Notes: generated by a model from the sequence alone, not told the origin. Shown: positions 42,178 to 51,329, counted from the stretch's first letter. The stretch: 64,000 nt of DNA from Sphingomonas aurantiaca (GCF_003050705.1 NZ_QAOG01000004.1:1-64000); one strand, 5' to 3'. Numbers and translations are program-made.

Positions 42178-43659
42178 ATGAGCGATTATCGTATCCAGGG
42201 CGAAACCGGCGAGTGGGAGGTCGTGATCGGCCTCGAAGTCCATGCGCAGGTGACGTCGAACGCCAAGCTGTTCTCGGGCGCGGCGACCGCGTTCGGGGCT
42301 GAGCCGAACACGCAGGTCAGCCTCGTCGATGCGGCGATGCCCGGCATGCTGCCGGTGCCGAACCGCGAGTGCATCCGCCAGGCGGTGCGCACCGGCATGG
42401 CGATCGAGGCGCAGATCAATAAGTGGTCGCGGTTCGACCGGAAGAATTACTTCTACGCCGATCTGCCGCAGGGCTATCAGATCAGCCAGCTCTATCATCC
42501 GATCGTCGGCGAAGGCGCGATCGACATCAGTCTCGACGAGAAGAACCCCGACGCGGCCGGCAAGCGGATCGGCGTCCAGCGCATCCATGTCGAGCAGGAC
42601 GCGGGCAAGCTGATGCACGATCAGCATCCGACCCAGTCCTATGTCGATCTCAATCGCTCGGGCGTCGCGCTAATGGAGATCGTGTCGAAGCCCGATCTCG
42701 CATCGCCGGCCGAAACCGGGGCTTACCTGCGAAAGTTGCGGTCGATCCTGCGCTATGTCGGATCGTGCGACGGCAACATGGAAGAGGGCTCGATGCGCGC
42801 CGACGTCAATGTCAGCGTGCGCAAGCCCGGCCACGAGCTCGGCACGCGGACTGAGACGAAGAACGTCAATTCGGTGCGCTTCGTGATGGCGGTGGTCGAG
42901 CAGGAGGCCAAGCGCCAGGTCGAAGTGCTCGAGGCTGGCGGCAAGATCCAGCAGGAGACGCGGCTCTACGATCCCGATCGCAACGAGACGCGCTCGATGC
43001 GGTCGAAGGAAGATGCGCATGATTACCGCTACTTCCCCGATCCCGATCTCTTGCCGCTCGTGCTCGACGACGCGTTCCTCGAGGAATGCCGCGCGTCGCT
43101 GCCCGAACTGCCCGATGCGAAGCGCGCGCGCTACGAGGCGCTCGGGATCACCGCCTATCAGGCGACGGTGCTGACCGCCGAGGTCGAGGCGGCGCGCTGG
43201 TTCGATGCGTTGCTCGATGCGGGCGTGAAGCCGGCGGCTGCGGCCAACTGGACGACGTCGGAGCTGTTCGGCGCGCTCAACCGGACGGGCAAGGATATTT
43301 TGAACTCGCCGGTGTCGCCGGCGCAGGCAGCCGAACTGCTGGGGCTGATCGCCGACGGTACGCTGTCGGGGAGCCTCGCCAAGCAGGTGTTCGAGGTGAT
43401 GCTCGAGACCGGCGACGGCGCGGCGAAGGTCGTCGAGGATCGCGGGTTGAAGCAGACCAGCGACACCGGTGCGATCGAGAAGGTCATTGCCGAGGTGATG
43501 GCGGCGAACGCGGACAAGGTCGCGGATTACCGCGGCGGCAAGGACAAGCTGTTCGGGTTCTTCGTCGGGCAGACGATGAAGGCGATGGGCGGCAAGGCCA
43601 ACCCGGCGGTGGTGAACGAGGTGCTGAAGAGCGCGCTCGGGGAGTCGGTGGCGCCGTAA
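42178..43659 (+). CDS. gatB: Asp/Glu-tRNA amidotransferase subunit B
   Basis: A 493-residue subunit that phosphorylates and amidates the misacylated aminoacyl-t[43 protein letters not shown] and [18 protein letters not shown] are the conserved kinase-like parts. The YqeY-like C-terminal tail domain (about 345-493) contacts tRNA and ends [19 protein letters not shown]. It is the last gene of gatCAB and is followed by palindromic repeats. Confidence 0.96.
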   Translation: MSDYRIQGETGEWEVVIGLEVHAQVTSNAKLFSGAATAFGAEPNTQVSLVDAAMPGMLPVPNRECIRQAVRTGMAIEAQINKWSRFDRKNYFYADLPQGYQISQLYHPIVGEGAIDISLDEKNPDAAGKRIGVQRIHVEQDAGKLMHDQHPTQSYVDLNRSGVALMEIVSKPDLASPAETGAYLRKLRSILRYVGSCDGNMEEGSMRADVNVSVRKPGHELGTRTETKNVNSVRFVMAVVEQEAKRQVEVLEAGGKIQQETRLYDPDRNETRSMRSKEDAHDYRYFPDPDLLPLVLDDAFLEECRASLPELPDAKRARYEALGITAYQATVLTAEVEAARWFDALLDAGVKPAAAANWTTSELFGALNRTGKDILNSPVSPAQAAELLGLIADGTLSGSLAKQVFEVMLETGDGAAKVVEDRGLKQTSDTGAIEKVIAEVMAANADKVADYRGGKDKLFGFFVGQTMKAMGGKANPAVVNEVLKSALGESVAP

Positions 43660-43679
43660 GGCCTTTACTCTCAACCTCT

Positions 43680-43759
43680 GTTCTCCCGCGAAGGCGGGAG
43701 TCCAGGGTAACGGAGCGGCGCACTGCTTGATTCCTGGGCCCCCGCCTTCGCGGGGGAAC
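43680..43759. repeat. TTCTCCCGCGAAGGCGGGAG palindrome pair
   Basis: A diverged left arm (TTCTCCCGCGAAGGCGGGAG) and a standard right arm (CCCCCGCCTTCGCGGGGGAAC), joined by CCAGGGTAACGGAGCGGCGC. Confidence 0.75.
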
Positions 43760-43790
43760 GGTAGAACTAGAGAGACACTCCTACCCTCTG

Positions 43791-43896
43791 CCACCACCCC
43801 GGCGAAGGCCGGGGCCCAATTGGGAGGGCGAGGCAACGGAACGCAGCGCCTGATCAGCAACGTCCCCCAATTAGGCCCCGGCCTTCGCCGGGGTGG
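43791..43896. repeat. CACCCCGGCGAAGGCCGGGG palindrome pair
   Basis: CCACCCCGGCGAAGGCCGGGGCCCAATTGGG and CCCCAATTAGGCCCCGGCCTTCGCCGGGGTGG ends, immediately after the preceding repeat, between gatB and the converging protease gene. Confidence 0.85.
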
Positions 43897-43910
43897 TGTG
43901 GTCGTAAGCG

Positions 43911-44579
43911 TTACGCGCCTACCTTCTGCGGATGATGCGGCACCAGGATCAGCACATTCTCCTCGACCCGCCACGACGCGAGGCGCGACAGGAAGTTCAT
44001 CCCCAGCACGTTCGTGTCGCCGAACGCAGGCGACACCACCACCTGGAGGTCGCGAGCGACGATCGCGCCGAACTTCAATTCGCGGATCCGGCCCGATTGC
44101 GCGGGGATCGCGCCATTGGCGGTCTGGAGCACGATCGGCACGACGCTGGTCCGCGCATCGATCCCCGCCGCGTCCGCGGTCTTCGTCGACAGCGCGGTGA
44201 TCGTCGCGCCGCTGTCGATCAGCAACCGGCGCTCGACGCCGTCGATCCGCGCCCGCGCCCAGAAATGGCCGTCCGCCGCCATGCGGATACGGACCTCGCC
44301 GCCGACGACCTGCTGGTCCTCGATCCGCAGAAGCTTGGCGATCTTGCCGAGATAGGGATCGAACTGGCTGCGCTGCCCGATCGCCACGAAGAGCAGGCCG
44401 ACCAGCACCAGCGTCATCGCGAAATTGACGAGTGTTCGAACGATCGGGATCCGCTGCGCGACGACGAAGACCAGCACTGCGAGCCCGAGCGCCACGTACA
44501 GCGTCTGATGCTGGGCCAGGTCGGGGAGCAGCCCCGAAAGCGGGGTGCCGGCGGGCGTGGAAATGGGCGGATCCTGCAA
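43911..44579 (-). CDS. Membrane retropepsin-like aspartic protease (TIGR02281 type)
   Basis: A 222-residue protein with two or three N-terminal membrane helices (LYVALGLAVLVFVVAQR, LVNFAMTLVLVGLLFVA) and a C-terminal clan AA aspartic protease domain at about 95-215 with the catalytic motif LLIDSGATITALS. Later conserved strands include FGDTNVLGMNFLSRLASW. Like retropepsins it would act as a dimer; in bacteria such proteins are periplasmic-facing and their targets are mostly unknown. It stands alone between repeats and tiny Pro-rich genes. Confidence 0.85.
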   Translation of the reverse strand: MQDPPISTPAGTPLSGLLPDLAQHQTLYVALGLAVLVFVVAQRIPIVRTLVNFAMTLVLVGLLFVAIGQRSQFDPYLGKIAKLLRIEDQQVVGGEVRIRMAADGHFWARARIDGVERRLLIDSGATITALSTKTADAAGIDARTSVVPIVLQTANGAIPAQSGRIRELKFGAIVARDLQVVVSPAFGDTNVLGMNFLSRLASWRVEENVLILVPHHPQKVGA

Positions 44580-44639
44580 GAAGGGGGTGGACAGCCTATG
44601 CTATCCACCCCCGGATTTACGGTTGCTGACCGGCGCGGC

Positions 44640-44858
44640 TTACTGCGCGTCGCCGTCCTGGTTTTTCGTCACGCCACCGGTGCCGCCGACGCCGTCCGGC
44701 ATGCCCGTATCGGTAAACGTCTCGGGCTCGTCACCGCCTTCGCCGCGCTCGACCGCATCGGAGCGCGACTGCACCGCCTGTTCGATGTCGCTGCGCGGGT
44801 CCGCGTCACGATCCTCGGGACGCGTTTCGGGATTGGTGCCTGCATGCGGATCGGTCAT
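44640..44858 (-). CDS. Small acidic hydrophilic protein (72 aa)
   Basis: A 72-residue protein rich in Asp, Glu, Gly and Thr (RPEDRDADPRSDIEQAVQSR), with no hydrophobic segment, so it is probably intrinsically disordered. GGAGG 7 bases before the ATG at 44858 gives a firm start. It follows a Pro-rich small gene on the same strand (TGA-CG-ATG), so they form a two-gene unit. No family is recognised. Such hydrophilic proteins are often stress-related, but nothing here proves it. Confidence 0.6.
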   Translation of the reverse strand: MTDPHAGTNPETRPEDRDADPRSDIEQAVQSRSDAVERGEGGDEPETFTDTGMPDGVGGTGGVTKNQDGDAQ

Positions 44859-44860
44859 CG

Positions 44861-45016
44861 TCACACCTCCGGTTGGATGGGAGCGGGATCGGTCGAGGGA
44901 CCGCTCGGATCGGGATAATCCACGTCGGGTGCGGGTGGATTGAACTCCGGCGGGGGCGTCGTCGGCTCGGCAGGCGACGAGGGCGTCGGGAATTCTGCGG
45001 GGGGTTGGGTAGCCAT
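44861..45016 (-). CDS. Small proline-rich protein (51 aa)
   Basis: A 51-residue protein with about 40 percent proline (PPAEFPTPSSPAEPTTPPPE), plus Asp and Glu, and no hydrophobic segment. It is presumably extended and disordered. AAGGAGAG 7 bases before the ATG at 45016 supports the start; an earlier in-frame Met at 45055 lacks a site. It is coupled to the acidic 72-residue gene downstream. No family is recognised. Confidence 0.55.
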   Translation of the reverse strand: MATQPPAEFPTPSSPAEPTTPPPEFNPPAPDVDYPDPSGPSTDPAPIQPEV

Positions 45017-45074
45017 GATGCTCTCTCCTTCTTCTGCATCAACGCGTGCGATCACGTGTAGTTGCCTTGCGTGC

Positions 45075-45102
45075 TTGCCCCGGCATACAACGTTGGTATA
45101 GA
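45075..45102 (+). promoter_or_regulatory. Sigma-70-type promoter of tRNA-Leu
   Basis: TTGCCC (-35), a 16-base spacer and TATAGA (-10) lie so that transcription would start about 19 bases before the mature tRNA-Leu, a usual leader length for tRNA genes. Confidence 0.6.
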
Positions 45103-45127
45103 CGCGCCCGCTACGGCGATGTCCTGT

Positions 45128-45212
45128 GCGGGCGTGGCGGAACTGGTAGACGCAGCAGGTTTAGGTCCTGCCATCGCAAGATGTGGGGGTTCGAGTCCCT
45201 TCGCCCGCACCA
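45128..45212 (+). tRNA. tRNA-Leu (anticodon TAG)
   Basis: An 85-base class II tRNA. Acceptor GCGGGCG/CGCCCGC, anticodon stem GCAGG/CCTGC with loop TTTAGGT (anticodon TAG), a variable arm (about CATCGCAAGATG), T loop TTCGAGT and encoded CCA. It reads CUN leucine codons. It lies 69 bases upstream of tig on the same strand, so read-through into tig is possible. Confidence 0.96.
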
Positions 45213-45281
45213 CTCCGCCGCTCGGGCGGGGCGACACCCAGACGAATTTTTCCCGAATGCTCTTTTAGACAAAGGCCGGAC

Positions 45282-46922
45282 ATGCAGACTGTCGAGACGT
45301 TGAACGAGGGCCTCAAGCGCGCCTACACCCTCACCATCACCGCGAAGGATATCGATGCGAAGGTCGATGTCGAGCTGAAGCGCCTCGCGCCGCAGATGAA
45401 GATGCCGGGCTTCCGTCCGGGCAAGGTGCCGGCGAACCTCATCCGCAAGATGCACGGCCCGGCGCTGACGCAGGACGCGGTGAACGCGGCGATCCAGGAG
45501 GGCGTCCAGACGCTCGTCGCCGAAAAGCAGCTGCGCCCCGCGATGCAGCCTTCGGTCGAGCTGGAAGACGGCTACGACATCGGCAAGGATGCGGTCGTCA
45601 AGGTCGAGCTGGAAGTCCTCCCGCAGGTGCCGGCACCCGCGATCGACGGCCTGAAGCTCGAGCGCCTGACCGTGCCCGTCGCCGACGAGGCGGTCACCGA
45701 GCAGCTCCAGAAGTTCGCCGACCAGCAGAAGAAGTGGGACGATGCCGCTGACGACTATGTCGCGGCGATGGGCGACCTCGTCACCGTCGATTTCGTTGGC
45801 AAGACCGCCGATGGCGTTGCGTTCGACGGCGGCACGGGCACCGACATGGGCGTCGAGCTCGGCGCAGGGCGTCTGATCCCAGGCTTCGAGGATCAGCTCG
45901 TCGGCGTGAAGACCGGCGACGACAAGGTCCTGAACGTGACCTTCCCCGAGGAGTATCAGGAGAAGTCGCTCGCGGGTCAGCCGGCCACGTTCGACATCAC
46001 CGTCAAGTCGGTGAAGACCGCGGGCGAGAGCGCGATCGACGAGGATCTGGCCAAGTCGCTGGGTCTCGAGAGCCTCGAGCAGCTCACGGGCCTGCTCAAG
46101 GGTCAGATCGAGCAGGAGCATAACGGGCTCACGCGCACGCACATGAAGCGCAAGCTGCTCGACCAGCTCGCCGAGGGTCACGACTTCGAGGTTCCGCCGT
46201 CGATGGTGGAAGCCGAGTTCAACCAGATCTGGCAGCAGCTCCAGCACGAAGCCACGCACGAAGCCGATCCCGAGGCCGCGATGGCCGAGATGGAAGGTGA
46301 GCGCGACGATTACCGCAAGATCGCCGAGCGTCGCGTGCGCCTCGGCCTGCTCCTGTCCGAGATCGGCCAGGCGAACGGCGTCGAGGTGTCCAACCAGGAA
46401 ATGCAGCGTCTGCTCGCGCAGGCTGCGCAGCAGTATCCCGCCGAGCAGCGTCAGCAGTTCATGCAGTATGTGCAGTCCGAGCCGATGGCCGCTGCCCAGC
46501 TGCGCGCGCCGCTGTACGAGGACAAGGTCGTCGACTTCCTGTTCGAGAAGGCCGAGATCACCGATCGCGAAGCGACCCGCGAGGAGCTGGAAGCTGCGAT
46601 CGAGAGCGAGGACGGTTTCGCGAGCGGCACGCACGTGCATGACCACGACAACCACAAGCCGAAGAAGAAGGCTGCCGCCAAGAAGGCCAAGCCTGCATCC
46701 GACGACGCTGCTGCGGACGACACCGTGACGGACGAGGCTTCAGACGAGGCCAAGCCCGCCAAGAAGGCGCCTGCCAAGAAGAAGGCGGCACCGGTCGAGG
46801 CCGAGACCGCGGTGACCGAGTCGTCGCCGGTCGCGGGCGAGAATGCCGAGGGCACCGAAGCCGCCGACGCACCGGTGAAGAAGCCGCGCGCCAAGAAGGC
46901 GCCGACCAAGACCGAGGCGTAA
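45282..46922 (+). CDS. tig: Trigger factor (ribosome-associated chaperone) with long C-terminal tail
   Basis: A 546-residue chaperone and peptidyl-prolyl isomerase that binds nascent chains at the ribosome exit. The ribosome-binding signature MPGFRPGKVPANLIRKMHG lies near residue 40-60, the FKBP-type domain at about 150-240 (GDLVTVDFVGKTADGVAFDG) and the helical C-domain to about 445. The last 96 residues (451-546) are a Lys/Ala/Glu/Asp-rich tail starting HVHDHDNHKPKKK, which makes the protein about 100 residues longer than the usual 430-450. The ATG at 45282 was chosen for the family N-terminus. clpP and clpX follow further on, a common neighbourhood. Confidence 0.95.
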   Translation: MQTVETLNEGLKRAYTLTITAKDIDAKVDVELKRLAPQMKMPGFRPGKVPANLIRKMHGPALTQDAVNAAIQEGVQTLVAEKQLRPAMQPSVELEDGYDIGKDAVVKVELEVLPQVPAPAIDGLKLERLTVPVADEAVTEQLQKFADQQKKWDDAADDYVAAMGDLVTVDFVGKTADGVAFDGGTGTDMGVELGAGRLIPGFEDQLVGVKTGDDKVLNVTFPEEYQEKSLAGQPATFDITVKSVKTAGESAIDEDLAKSLGLESLEQLTGLLKGQIEQEHNGLTRTHMKRKLLDQLAEGHDFEVPPSMVEAEFNQIWQQLQHEATHEADPEAAMAEMEGERDDYRKIAERRVRLGLLLSEIGQANGVEVSNQEMQRLLAQAAQQYPAEQRQQFMQYVQSEPMAAAQLRAPLYEDKVVDFLFEKAEITDREATREELEAAIESEDGFASGTHVHDHDNHKPKKKAAAKKAKPASDDAAADDTVTDEASDEAKPAKKAPAKKKAAPVEAETAVTESSPVAGENAEGTEAADAPVKKPRAKKAPTKTEA

Positions 46923-46929
46923 CGCCGAT

Positions 46930-46964
46930 CGAGTGCCTCGTCGTCGAGGCACTCGACCCGTTTT
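46930..46964 (+). terminator. Rho-independent terminator of tig
   Basis: CGAGTGCCTCG-TCG-TCGAGGCACTCG forms an 11-bp stem, followed by ACCCGTTTT. It starts 8 bases after the tig stop codon. Confidence 0.75.
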
Positions 46965-46972
46965 CGGGCCAC

Positions 46973-47073
46973 CTCCCCGGCGGAGGCCGGGGTCCAGTTG
47001 GAAAGGCTACTATAACGGCGCGTAAAGCTCCGTTATGGACCTTCCCCGACTGGACCCCGGCCTCCGCCGGGGA
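46973..47073. repeat. CACCCCGGCGAAGGCCGGGG palindrome pair
   Basis: CCTCCCCGGCGGAGGCCGGGG and CCCCGGCCTCCGCCGGGGA ends, with CCAGTTGG/CCGACTGG and TAACGGCG/CTCCGTTA inside. A diverged member of the family between tig and the glycosyltransferase gene. Confidence 0.8.
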
Positions 47074-47144
47074 TTTGCGTTTCAGGGGGTTCGGTGGCCG
47101 AAAATAGCATCTGCAAGGCAGCCTCCGGCACGATAGGGCAGGGC

Positions 47145-48071
47145 ATGACTGAACCCAGAATCGCCGTCCTCCTCCCCTGCTACAACGAAGCGGCGGCGAT
47201 CGCGCAGACCGTGGCGGGGTTCCGCGCCGCGCTGCCGGGCGCCACCATCTACGTGTACGACAACAACAGCGCGGACCGGACGGTGGAGGTCGCGCGCGCG
47301 GCGGGTGCCGTCGTGCGAACCGAGCGGATCCAGGGCAAGGGCGCGGTCGTCCGCCGCATGTTCGCGGATATCGACGCCGACATCTATGTGATGGCGGACG
47401 GCGACGCGACCTATGACGCGGCGTCCGCACCGGCGCTGGTCGCGCGCGTGCTCGACGAGCAACTCGACATGGTGGTCGGCTCGCGTATCAGCCAGGTTCA
47501 GGAGAGCTATCGCCGCGGGCACCGGTTCGGCAACGCGCTGCTGACGGGGATGCTTGCGCGGCTGTTCGGGCGCAGCTTCACCGATATCCTGTCGGGCTAC
47601 CGCGTGTTCTCGCGCCGGTTCGTGAAAAGCTTTCCGTCGCTGTCGGCGGGGTTCGAGATCGAGACCGAGATCAGCGTCCACGCGCTCGAGCTCAAGATGC
47701 CGATCGGCGAGGTCGAGACGCCCTATTATGCGCGGCCAGAGGGATCCGAGTCGAAGCTCAGCACCTATGGCGATGGGTGGCGGATCCTGCGGACGATCAT
47801 GACGCTGTACCGGATCGAGCGGCCCTTGTGGTTCTTCGGCGTGATCGGTGGCGCGTTTGCGGTGCTCGCGCTGGTCCTCGGTATCCCGTTGGTACTTACC
47901 TATATCGAGATCCACCAGGTGCCGCGCTTTCCGACCGCGATCCTGATCACCGGCCTGGGGATCTTCGCCGCGCTGAACGTCTTTACGGGGCTGATCCTCG
48001 ATACGGTTGTCCGGGGCCGTCGCGAGGTGCGGCGGCTGGCCTACCTGGCCTACCCCGCGCCTGGAGTCTGA
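47145..48071 (+). CDS. Glycosyltransferase family 2 with membrane helices
   Basis: A 308-residue GT2 (GT-A fold) enzyme with two C-terminal membrane helices (FFGVIGGAFAVLALVLGIPL, FPTAILITGLGIFAALNVF). The nucleotide-sugar binding part reads IAVLLPCYNEAAAIAQTVAG, IYVYDNNSADRT and the metal motif VMADGDATYD. Lipid-linked glycosylation (dolichol-phosphate mannose synthase-like, undecaprenyl-phosphate sugar) fits this layout, but donor and acceptor are unknown. The start at 47145 was chosen because upstream residues fall in repeat sequence. Confidence 0.88.
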   Translation: MTEPRIAVLLPCYNEAAAIAQTVAGFRAALPGATIYVYDNNSADRTVEVARAAGAVVRTERIQGKGAVVRRMFADIDADIYVMADGDATYDAASAPALVARVLDEQLDMVVGSRISQVQESYRRGHRFGNALLTGMLARLFGRSFTDILSGYRVFSRRFVKSFPSLSAGFEIETEISVHALELKMPIGEVETPYYARPEGSESKLSTYGDGWRILRTIMTLYRIERPLWFFGVIGGAFAVLALVLGIPLVLTYIEIHQVPRFPTAILITGLGIFAALNVFTGLILDTVVRGRREVRRLAYLAYPAPGV

Positions 48072-48213
48072 TTCCCTCGCCCCTCCGGGGAGAGGGAAGG
48101 AGGAGTCGTAGGCGACGGGAGGGTGAGGGGCGGTTGGCGGATCCCAACTGCCCCTCACCCTCCCACCCGGCTCCGCCGTGCTGACCCCTCGCTCTCCCCG
48201 GAACGGCTAGGGT
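48071..48213. repeat. GC-rich inverted repeat before clpP
   Basis: ATTCCCTCGCCCCTCCGGGGAGAGGG pairs in part with GCTCTCCCCGGAACGG at the other end, and GGGTGAGGGGC with GCCCCTCACCC in the middle. It is a diverged paired palindrome of a type not seen elsewhere in the window. Confidence 0.6.
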
Positions 48214-48301
48214 AGGTGGTTCTCCTGACGGGTAGCAGGGCTTGAACTCCCCGTTGCGAGCGCCGATGTTGGCGGTTCACTGGGGCATAAGAGAGATTTC
48301 C

Positions 48302-48991
48302 ATGCACAATCCGTTCGAGACCGGCGACTTTGCTAGCCCATTGGCCAGCGCCGGGCTCGGCCTGCAGCAGACGCAAGCAGGCCTGGTTCCCATCGTCATC
48401 GAGCAGTCGAACCGCGGCGAGCGCTCGTTCGACATCTTCTCGCGCCTGCTCCGCGAGCGCATCATCTTCGTGACCGGTGGCGTCGAGGACGGCATGGCCT
48501 CGCTGATCACCGCCCAGCTGCTCTTCCTCGAGTCCGAGAACCCGAAGAAGGACATCTTCATGTACATCAACTCGCCGGGCGGTGTCGTCACGGCGGGCAT
48601 GGCGATCCACGACACGATGCGGTACATCCGTCCGCGGGTCGGCACGGTGTGCATCGGCCAGGCGGCCTCGATGGGCAGCTTCCTGCTCGCGAGCGGCGAG
48701 CCGGGCATGCGAGTCGCGATGACCAACGCGCGCATCATGATCCATCAGCCATCGGGTGGTGCACAGGGCATGGCCAGCGACATCGAGATCCAGGCGCGCG
48801 AGATCCTGCGGATCCGCAAGCGTATGAACGAACTGTACGCGCAATATACCGGCCAGCCGATCGAAGAGATCGAGCGCCGGATGGACCGCGATACGTTCCT
48901 CGAAGCGAACGAAGCGAAGGATTTTGGCCTGGTCGACGAGGTGTTCGACAAGCGTCCCGCCCCTGCGGACGACACGGCGAAACCTGCGTAA
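48302..48991 (+). CDS. clpP: ATP-dependent Clp protease proteolytic subunit
   Basis: A 229-residue serine protease that forms the two-ring proteolytic chamber. The nucleophile Ser is in [15 protein letters not shown], the His in [14 protein letters not shown] and the Asp in [34 protein letters not shown] is conserved. The first 30 residues are a likely propeptide-like extension. It precedes clpX, its unfoldase partner, separated by 134 bases that should contain a clpX promoter. Confidence 0.96.
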   Translation: MHNPFETGDFASPLASAGLGLQQTQAGLVPIVIEQSNRGERSFDIFSRLLRERIIFVTGGVEDGMASLITAQLLFLESENPKKDIFMYINSPGGVVTAGMAIHDTMRYIRPRVGTVCIGQAASMGSFLLASGEPGMRVAMTNARIMIHQPSGGAQGMASDIEIQAREILRIRKRMNELYAQYTGQPIEEIERRMDRDTFLEANEAKDFGLVDEVFDKRPAPADDTAKPA

Positions 48992-49125
48992 AGCCCGCTC
49001 AAGCGGGGCCGGCATGGGGCGAATCGTAAATCCCGCCGGTTTATTTGATTGTAGGAACTCCGGGGTACGTTACGGTAGCGGCCCCGGAAACGGCACGTGC
49101 ACCGACATGCGCGAGAGGTGATTGA

Positions 49126-50391
49126 ATGACGAAGCTGAGCGGTGGCGACTCGAAGAGCACCCTCTATTGCTCGTTCTGCGGCAAGTCGCAGCACGAGGTC
49201 CGCAAGTTGATCGCCGGGCCGACGGTCTTCATCTGCGACGAGTGCGTCGAGCTATGCAACGACATTATCCGTGAGGAGACGAAGTCGGCGTTGGTGTCCA
49301 AGAAGGACGGCGGCGTGCCGACTCCGCAGGAGATCTGCGACGTCCTCGACGATTACGTGATCGGCCAGAAGCGCGCCAAGCGCGTCCTGTCGGTGGCGGT
49401 GCACAATCACTACAAGCGGCTCAACCACGGCGCGAAGGGTGCCGATGTCGAGCTGTCCAAGTCGAACATCCTGCTCGTCGGGCCGACCGGTTGCGGCAAG
49501 ACTCTGCTCGCGCAGACGCTCGCCCGCATCCTCGACGTGCCGTTTACGATGGCCGATGCGACGACGCTGACCGAAGCCGGCTATGTCGGCGAGGATGTCG
49601 AGAACATCATCCTCAAGCTGCTCCAGGCCTCCGACTACAACGTCGAGCGGGCGCAGCGCGGGATCGTGTATATCGACGAGATCGACAAGATCAGCCGCAA
49701 GGCCGAGAACCCGTCCATCACGCGCGACGTGTCGGGCGAGGGCGTGCAGCAGGCACTGCTCAAGCTGATGGAAGGGACGACCGCGAGCGTTCCTCCGCAG
49801 GGTGGTCGCAAGCATCCGCAGCAGGAGTTCCTGCAGGTGGACACGACGAACATCCTGTTCATCTGTGGCGGTGCGTTCTCGGGTCTCGAGAAGATCATCG
49901 GCGATCGTCTGCAGGGCAAGTCGATCGGCTTCGGCGCCTATGTCGCCGGGCCGGACGAGCGCAAGACGGGCGAGACGTTGAAGTCCGTCGAGCCTGAGGA
50001 TCTGCTCAAGTTCGGGCTCATCCCCGAGTTCGTCGGTCGTCTGCCGGTCATCGCGACGCTCGAGGATCTCGATGTCGACGCGCTGGTGAAGATCCTGAAG
50101 GAGCCGAAGAACGCGCTGGTCAAGCAGTACCAGAAGCTGTTCGAGATGGAGGACGTCGCGCTCGGCTTTACCGACGACGCGCTGGTCTCGGTCGCCAAGA
50201 AGGGCATCGAACGCAAGACCGGTGCGCGCGGGCTTCGTTCGATCCTCGAGAGCATCCTGCTCGACACGATGTTCGACCTGCCCGGCATGGACGGCGTCGA
50301 CGAGGTGATGATCGACAAGGACGTGATTGAAGGCCGCAAGGAACCGATCCGCGTCTATGCCGAGAAGAAGAAGACCGGCGACGCGGCGTAA
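49126..50391 (+). CDS. clpX: ATP-dependent Clp protease ATP-binding subunit
   Basis: A 421-residue AAA+ unfoldase that feeds substrates to ClpP. The N-terminal zinc-binding domain has four cysteines ([20 protein letters not shown]). Walker A is [18 protein letters not shown], Walker [17 protein letters not shown], and [17 protein letters not shown] is the sensor-2 region. The IGF-type ClpP-docking loop is present as IGFGAYV. The length is typical. A strong terminator follows. Confidence 0.97.
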   Translation: MTKLSGGDSKSTLYCSFCGKSQHEVRKLIAGPTVFICDECVELCNDIIREETKSALVSKKDGGVPTPQEICDVLDDYVIGQKRAKRVLSVAVHNHYKRLNHGAKGADVELSKSNILLVGPTGCGKTLLAQTLARILDVPFTMADATTLTEAGYVGEDVENIILKLLQASDYNVERAQRGIVYIDEIDKISRKAENPSITRDVSGEGVQQALLKLMEGTTASVPPQGGRKHPQQEFLQVDTTNILFICGGAFSGLEKIIGDRLQGKSIGFGAYVAGPDERKTGETLKSVEPEDLLKFGLIPEFVGRLPVIATLEDLDVDALVKILKEPKNALVKQYQKLFEMEDVALGFTDDALVSVAKKGIERKTGARGLRSILESILLDTMFDLPGMDGVDEVMIDKDVIEGRKEPIRVYAEKKKTGDAA

Positions 50392-50416
50392 GGCTCGGCC
50401 GGTTCGAGATTGGGAA

Positions 50417-50445
50417 AGGGCGCCGAGCGATCGGCGCCCTTTTTC
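50417..50445 (+). terminator. Rho-independent terminator of clpX
   Basis: GGGCGCCGA-GCGA-TCGGCGCCC is a perfect 9-bp stem with a tetraloop, followed by TTTTTC, 26 bases after the clpX stop. Confidence 0.9.
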
Positions 50446-50479
50446 GTTTGGGGTGAAACTCGCCGCTTAAACCCCCTCC

Positions 50480-50560
50480 CGTCATCCTGACGAAAGTCGG
50501 GATCCAGAGTACCGAGAGCGGGCCTGTGTGGCTCTGGGTCCTGACTTTCGTCAGGATGAC
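50480..50560. repeat. GTCATCCTGACG palindrome pair
   Basis: GTCATCCTGACGAAAGTCGGGATCC at one end and GGTCCTGACTTTCGTCAGGATGAC at the other. Confidence 0.85.
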
Positions 50561-50722
50561 AGTGGGGGGTGTTGGCGCGCACATATTTTGGCGTCCTCCG
50601 TGCCGATGAGAGCAAGACCGGCGACCTGGCGTGACGGCCTGTCGGTTCGAGTTTGGGGAAAAGCACTGGGCGACCCGCGCCGCGTTTCGTTTGGGGAGCG
50701 AGCCGATTCGTAAAAACCCCTC

Positions 50723-50803
50723 CGTCATCCTGACGAAAGTCAGGATCCAGGGTACCGAGCGCCGGCCTGTGTGGCCCTGGGTCCTGACTTTCGTCAGGAT
50801 GAC
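50723..50803. repeat. GTCATCCTGACG palindrome pair
   Basis: GTCATCCTGACGAAAGTCAGGATCC and GGGTCCTGACTTTCGTCAGGATGAC ends. Its centre (GGGTACCGAGCGCCGGCCTG) is nearly that of the copy at 50480-50560, so the two are recent relatives. Confidence 0.85.
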
Positions 50804-50870
50804 CGAGTGGGGGACGTGGTGGCGCCCTACATTCTCCATCGCGTTGGGAAGGGGGGGGCCGGGTTGGCCG

Positions 50871-51329
50871 CTAGGGTTGCGTGGTAAGCAGCCGGATCCG
50901 CTCATCATCCTTCGGGCGCCCGAACAGCCTAAGCATCTCGGCCAGTTCGTCACGACGCGGCACATAGATGGTTGCCTCTTCCACCCCGATCGGCACGCGC
51001 GTCCGCGGAAGCACCTCCGTCCACCCCGCCGAAGTCGCGACATGAAACCCCGCCATGATCTCGACCATCAGTGGCGGCGCCTTCCACTGGCCGAACACCG
51101 TGGATCGGAACATCAAGCTGGCCGACTCCTTCGCCGGACCGACTCCCAGTCGCGCCATCACGCGGCGGGCATCCTCGACGCTCGTCACCAGGTCGACGTC
51201 GGCGACCGTGATCGGCACCACCCCGTGAAGCGCGACCGCCGCGCTGGAAATCACCCACCACGGATCGCGTGCGTCGTGCATCGCGTGCGCCACCATGACG
51301 AGCGTTTGGCGAAGATCGGGGGGCAACAT
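50871..51329 (-). CDS. Nucleotidyltransferase-fold hypothetical protein
   Basis: A 152-residue protein. WWVISSAAVALHGVVPITVA followed by DVDLVTSVEDARRVMARLGV resembles the minimal nucleotidyltransferase fold of AbiEii/DUF6036-type proteins: a Gly-rich helix-turn, then the Asp-x-Asp metal pair (DVD). VEIMAGFHVATSAGW and a terminal charged helix (DELAEMLRLFGRPKDD) complete it. Family members include toxins of toxin-antitoxin systems, but no partner gene is adjacent, so a toxin role is not supported. Single gene, convergent to a repeat-rich spacer. Confidence 0.65.
   Translation of the reverse strand: MLPPDLRQTLVMVAHAMHDARDPWWVISSAAVALHGVVPITVADVDLVTSVEDARRVMARLGVGPAKESASLMFRSTVFGQWKAPPLMVEIMAGFHVATSAGWTEVLPRTRVPIGVEEATIYVPRRDELAEMLRLFGRPKDDERIRLLTTQP

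Larger units (their letters stand above)
50392..50870. other. Intergenic stretch: terminator and two repeats
   Basis: After clpX come a terminator and then two members of the GTCATCCTGACG family 160 bases apart. Between them (about 50565-50715) lies TTCGAGTTTGGGGAAAAG, which resembles the terminator-flanking TTCGAGATTGGGAAAGG, so a segment may have been duplicated together with the repeat. No gene was found. Confidence 0.7.

Noticed and set aside
40377..42179. 600-codon frame opposite gatC and gatA
   Set aside because: Antisense of two certain genes and contains no family motif.
50871..51329. Toxin of a toxin-antitoxin pair
   Set aside because: A nucleotidyltransferase fold is plausible but there is no adjacent antitoxin-like gene.
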